Assembly (NCBI GenBank): GCA_013821525.1
Contig: JACDGR010000132.1
Coordinates: 1-8,463, forward strand
Origin: Actinomycetota bacterium
GTDB lineage: Bacteria > Actinomycetota > Thermoleophilia > Gaiellales > Gaiellaceae
Reading direction: 5' to 3'
Length of the DNA stretch: 8,463 bases
Position numbers and translations under genes: made by a program. Under the pieces are notes generated by a model. The model ran no database searches, had not been told where the DNA came from, and saw only the letters and a program-made list of their open reading frames with translations. Shown piece after piece: positions 6,802-8,463 of this stretch (within the stretch, counting starts at the first letter, position 1; every line of letters starts with the position of its first letter).

Positions 6802-7692
6802 GTGACGAAGCTCGTCACCTATGACGACGGAAAGGTCGGCCGCGTCGACGGCGAGGAGATCGTCCGCCTCGACGTGCCGGGCATGCGCGAGTACTTCGAG
6901 CGCGGTGGGGCCGACGATGCAGGTGAGCGCACGCCGCTCGCCGATGCGAAGCTGCGCGCGCCGATCACCCCGAAGAAGTTCTTCCACACCGCTGGAAACT
7001 TCCGCGAGCACGAAGACGAGTCGAAGAATGTCGGCTGGACACACCAGATTGCTCCGTGGATCAACTTCTTCCAGAACGTCGATGCGATCGTCGGCCCGGA
7101 CGAGCCGGTCATCTATCCGGAGCATCTGACCGAGGAGCTCGACTACGAGCTCGAGCTCGCCGTCATCCTGAAGAAGGCAGGCACCTGGTTCACGCCCGAA
7201 GAGGCTGCGGACTACATCGGCGGCTACGTGATCTTCAACGACATCACGGCTCGCGACATCCAGCGAGGCGAGATGCGCTCGGGCGTCTTCAGCTTCTGCA
7301 AGGCGATCGACACGTTCTGCCCGCTCGGCCCGTGGATCGTGACGCCGGACGAGCTGGGCGACCCTCACGACCTGAAGATGGAGCTGCGCGTGAACGGCGA
7401 GGTGCGCCAGGAGTCCCACTCCGGCCGCATGAGCGTCACGATCCCGGAGATCCTCAGCAACTTCTCTGCGCTCGGGTACTCGGCGGGTGACGTGCTTTCG
7501 ACGGGAACGGTCGCCGGCGTCGCGGGCTTCAAGTCGCCGGAGGAGCGCGCGCTTCTCTACCTGAAGCCCGGCGATGTGATCGAAGCCGAGATCGAAAAGA
7601 TCGGGGTCCTGCGCACGCCCGTGATCTCGTGGCAGGACGGCCACGGCACACCCCCGCCACCACGGATCCGTCCGTGGGGCGACGAAGCGTGA
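6802..7692 (+). CDS. FAH-family enzyme (fumarylpyruvate hydrolase/2-keto-4-pentenoate hydratase-like)
   Basis: This 296-residue enzyme belongs to the fumarylacetoacetate hydrolase family, which uses a divalent metal to cleave C-C bonds in beta-diketo acids or to hydrate or decarboxylate 2-keto-enoates in ring-cleavage pathways. Seen are the lid motif GNFREHEDE (65-73) with H70 and E73 in the positions of the catalytic His-Glu pair, DYELELAV (114-121) with E116 and E118 as metal ligands, FNDITARDIQ (145-154) with D147 as the third ligand, and K167 in FCKAIDTFCPLGP. GTVAGVAG (235-242) replaces the usual GTPAGVG. I choose GTG 6802 because MTKLVTYDDG matches family N-termini; GAAGG at 6786-6790 is a plausible ribosome binding site. 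An in-frame GTG at 6718 would add 28 residues with less typical codons (TGT, TCT, GTT, AGG). The stop overlaps the next start (GTGA). Confidence 0.88.
   Translation: MTKLVTYDDGKVGRVDGEEIVRLDVPGMREYFERGGADDAGERTPLADAKLRAPITPKKFFHTAGNFREHEDESKNVGWTHQIAPWINFFQNVDAIVGPDEPVIYPEHLTEELDYELELAVILKKAGTWFTPEEAADYIGGYVIFNDITARDIQRGEMRSGVFSFCKAIDTFCPLGPWIVTPDELGDPHDLKMELRVNGEVRQESHSGRMSVTIPEILSNFSALGYSAGDVLSTGTVAGVAGFKSPEERALLYLKPGDVIEAEIEKIGVLRTPVISWQDGHGTPPPPRIRPWGDEA
7660..7677 (+). promoter_or_regulatory. Hairpin covering the M24 gene's ribosome binding site
   Basis: CCACGGA (7660-7666) can pair with TCCGTGG (7671-7677) around a four-base loop. The right arm overlaps GTGGGG (7674-7679), the best ribosome-binding candidate for the GTG start at 7689. 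Ribosomes finishing the FAH-family gene would open it, which would tie translation of the two genes together. The structure lies inside coding sequence and could be chance in GC-rich DNA. Confidence 0.4.
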
Positions 7693-8463
7693 CCTGGGAG
7701 CGCGACGATCAGAAGCTCACGCGCGTTCGCGCGCTGATGGGCGAGCACGACCTCGACGCACTCGTTGTTCGCGCGCCCGACAACGTCCTCTACCTGACGA
7801 ACTTCTGGGGCATGAAGGGCTACGACGCCTGCGTGTTCCCGCGCGAGGGCGAGCCGGTTCTGTTGTGTCTCGAAGCCTCGGAGGAGGACGCCGGGCGCAC
7901 GGCCTGGACTGGGGATGTGCGGCTCTTCCGCGGCTACGACGAGCGCGACCCTCGTCCGGCAGTTGCACGAACGCTCGAAGCGGCACTCGAAGCGGCACGT
8001 GAGTACGGAACGGTCGGACTCGAGCTCTCGATGGGCACGCAGGCGACCGATCGCATGGTCGGCGAGCCGACGACCTTCACGAAGTGCTGGTTCGACGCCT
8101 GGCCGGACGCCGCAGATGCGATGCCGGTGCTGAACGCCGCGCGTGCGATCAAGTCGCCGCAGGAGATCGAGCGCATGCGGCTTGCGAACGAGATCGCCGC
8201 CGCTGCGATGGAGCACGTGCGCGGGGTGATCCGGCCTGGCATGAAGGAGAGTGAGGTCGCCGCGATCTGGCAGGGCTACGTGCATGGGGAAGGCACGGGC
8301 TGGCAGGGCAAGGTCGAGCTCGCACTGCCCTTCTCGCTCGTCTGGTCGGGCCCGTCGATCCGCACGTTCACGGCCACGTCGTCGTCGCCGGTGATCGAAG
8401 GCGAGCCGACGCTCTTCGAGATCTGGGTCTGCGCCGACGGCTACTGGGCCGATCACACCAAGA
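7689..8463 (+). CDS. M24/creatinase-like protein (Xaa-Pro peptidase fold), 3' end outside window
   Basis: The frame is open from GTG 7689 to the right edge (258 residues; full family members have about 380-400). The N-terminal creatinase-type domain spans about residues 5-150 (DLDALVVRAPDNVLYLTNF is typical), followed by the linker AARAIKSPQEIERMRLANEIA (starting near 150) and the start of the pita-bread catalytic domain. Family members include aminopeptidase P, creatinase and ectoine hydrolase. The first metal-binding segment reads FEIWVCADGYWADHT (243-257). D255 occupies the second Asp position, but E244 stands where the first Asp is usual, and no His is seen in the preceding SGPSIRTFTAT segment, where peptidases have one. 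This suggests a non-peptidase hydrolase acting on a small C-N substrate. GTG 7689 overlaps the upstream TGA, and GTGGGG (7674-7679) may serve as ribosome binding site. Later ligands cannot be checked. Confidence 0.85.
   Translation, partial: MTWERDDQKLTRVRALMGEHDLDALVVRAPDNVLYLTNFWGMKGYDACVFPREGEPVLLCLEASEEDAGRTAWTGDVRLFRGYDERDPRPAVARTLEAALEAAREYGTVGLELSMGTQATDRMVGEPTTFTKCWFDAWPDAADAMPVLNAARAIKSPQEIERMRLANEIAAAAMEHVRGVIRPGMKESEVAAIWQGYVHGEGTGWQGKVELALPFSLVWSGPSIRTFTATSSSPVIEGEPTLFEIWVCADGYWADHTK
7974..7997 (+). repeat. Perfect 12-base tandem repeat within the M24-like gene
   Basis: CTCGAAGCGGCA occurs twice in immediate succession (7974-7985 and 7986-7997) and encodes LEAALEAA in a helical stretch of the N-terminal domain. 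The unit is in frame. It may be a recent slippage duplication. Confidence 0.9.

Overview
The window is GC-rich, with strong G/C preference at third codon positions. It looks like a chromosomal catabolic operon from a high-GC bacterium. The mixture of a CoxL-type molybdenum hydroxylase, a predicted coenzyme F420-type luciferase-like oxidoreductase, GTG/TTG starts and a possible leaderless first gene best fits an actinobacterial lineage (Actinomycetota, possibly Thermoleophilia). That placement is inference. No rRNA, tRNA, CRISPR array, insertion sequence or phage gene was seen.

Layout. Bases 1-64 hold the probable start of a divergent minus-strand gene (1-46) and a short AT-rich stretch that may be the operon promoter. 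From 65 to the right edge, eight plus-strand genes follow almost without gaps: (1) FAD subunit, 65-874; (2) [2Fe-2S] subunit, 879-1361; (3) molybdopterin-binding large subunit, 1358-3856; (4) CoxG/SRPBCC-type accessory protein, 3853-4470; (5) luciferase-like, probably F420-dependent, oxidoreductase, 4474-5508; (6) M20-family amidohydrolase homologue, 5505-6725; (7) fumarylacetoacetate-hydrolase (FAH) family enzyme, 6802-7692; (8) M24/creatinase-like protein, 7689 to beyond the edge. Four junctions are 4-base ATGA/GTGA overlaps and two are gaps of 3-4 bases. The one real gap, 76 bases before the FAH gene, contains a strong hairpin.

Working together (inference): genes 1-4 form a complete three-subunit molybdenum hydroxylase plus its assembly factor. 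The large subunit lacks the Cys-containing loop of aerobic CO dehydrogenase, so the substrate is probably an organic molecule rather than CO. The remaining genes read as a downstream breakdown route: flavin/F420 redox chemistry, C-N bond cleavage by M20- and M24-fold enzymes, and C-C hydrolysis or hydration of a keto-acid by the FAH-family enzyme. The combination suggests oxidation and ring opening of a nitrogen-containing, perhaps heterocyclic, compound. I do not recognise it as a characterised pathway. Both peptidase-fold enzymes appear to have lost standard metal ligands, which supports specialised non-peptidase roles. No transporter or regulator is visible.
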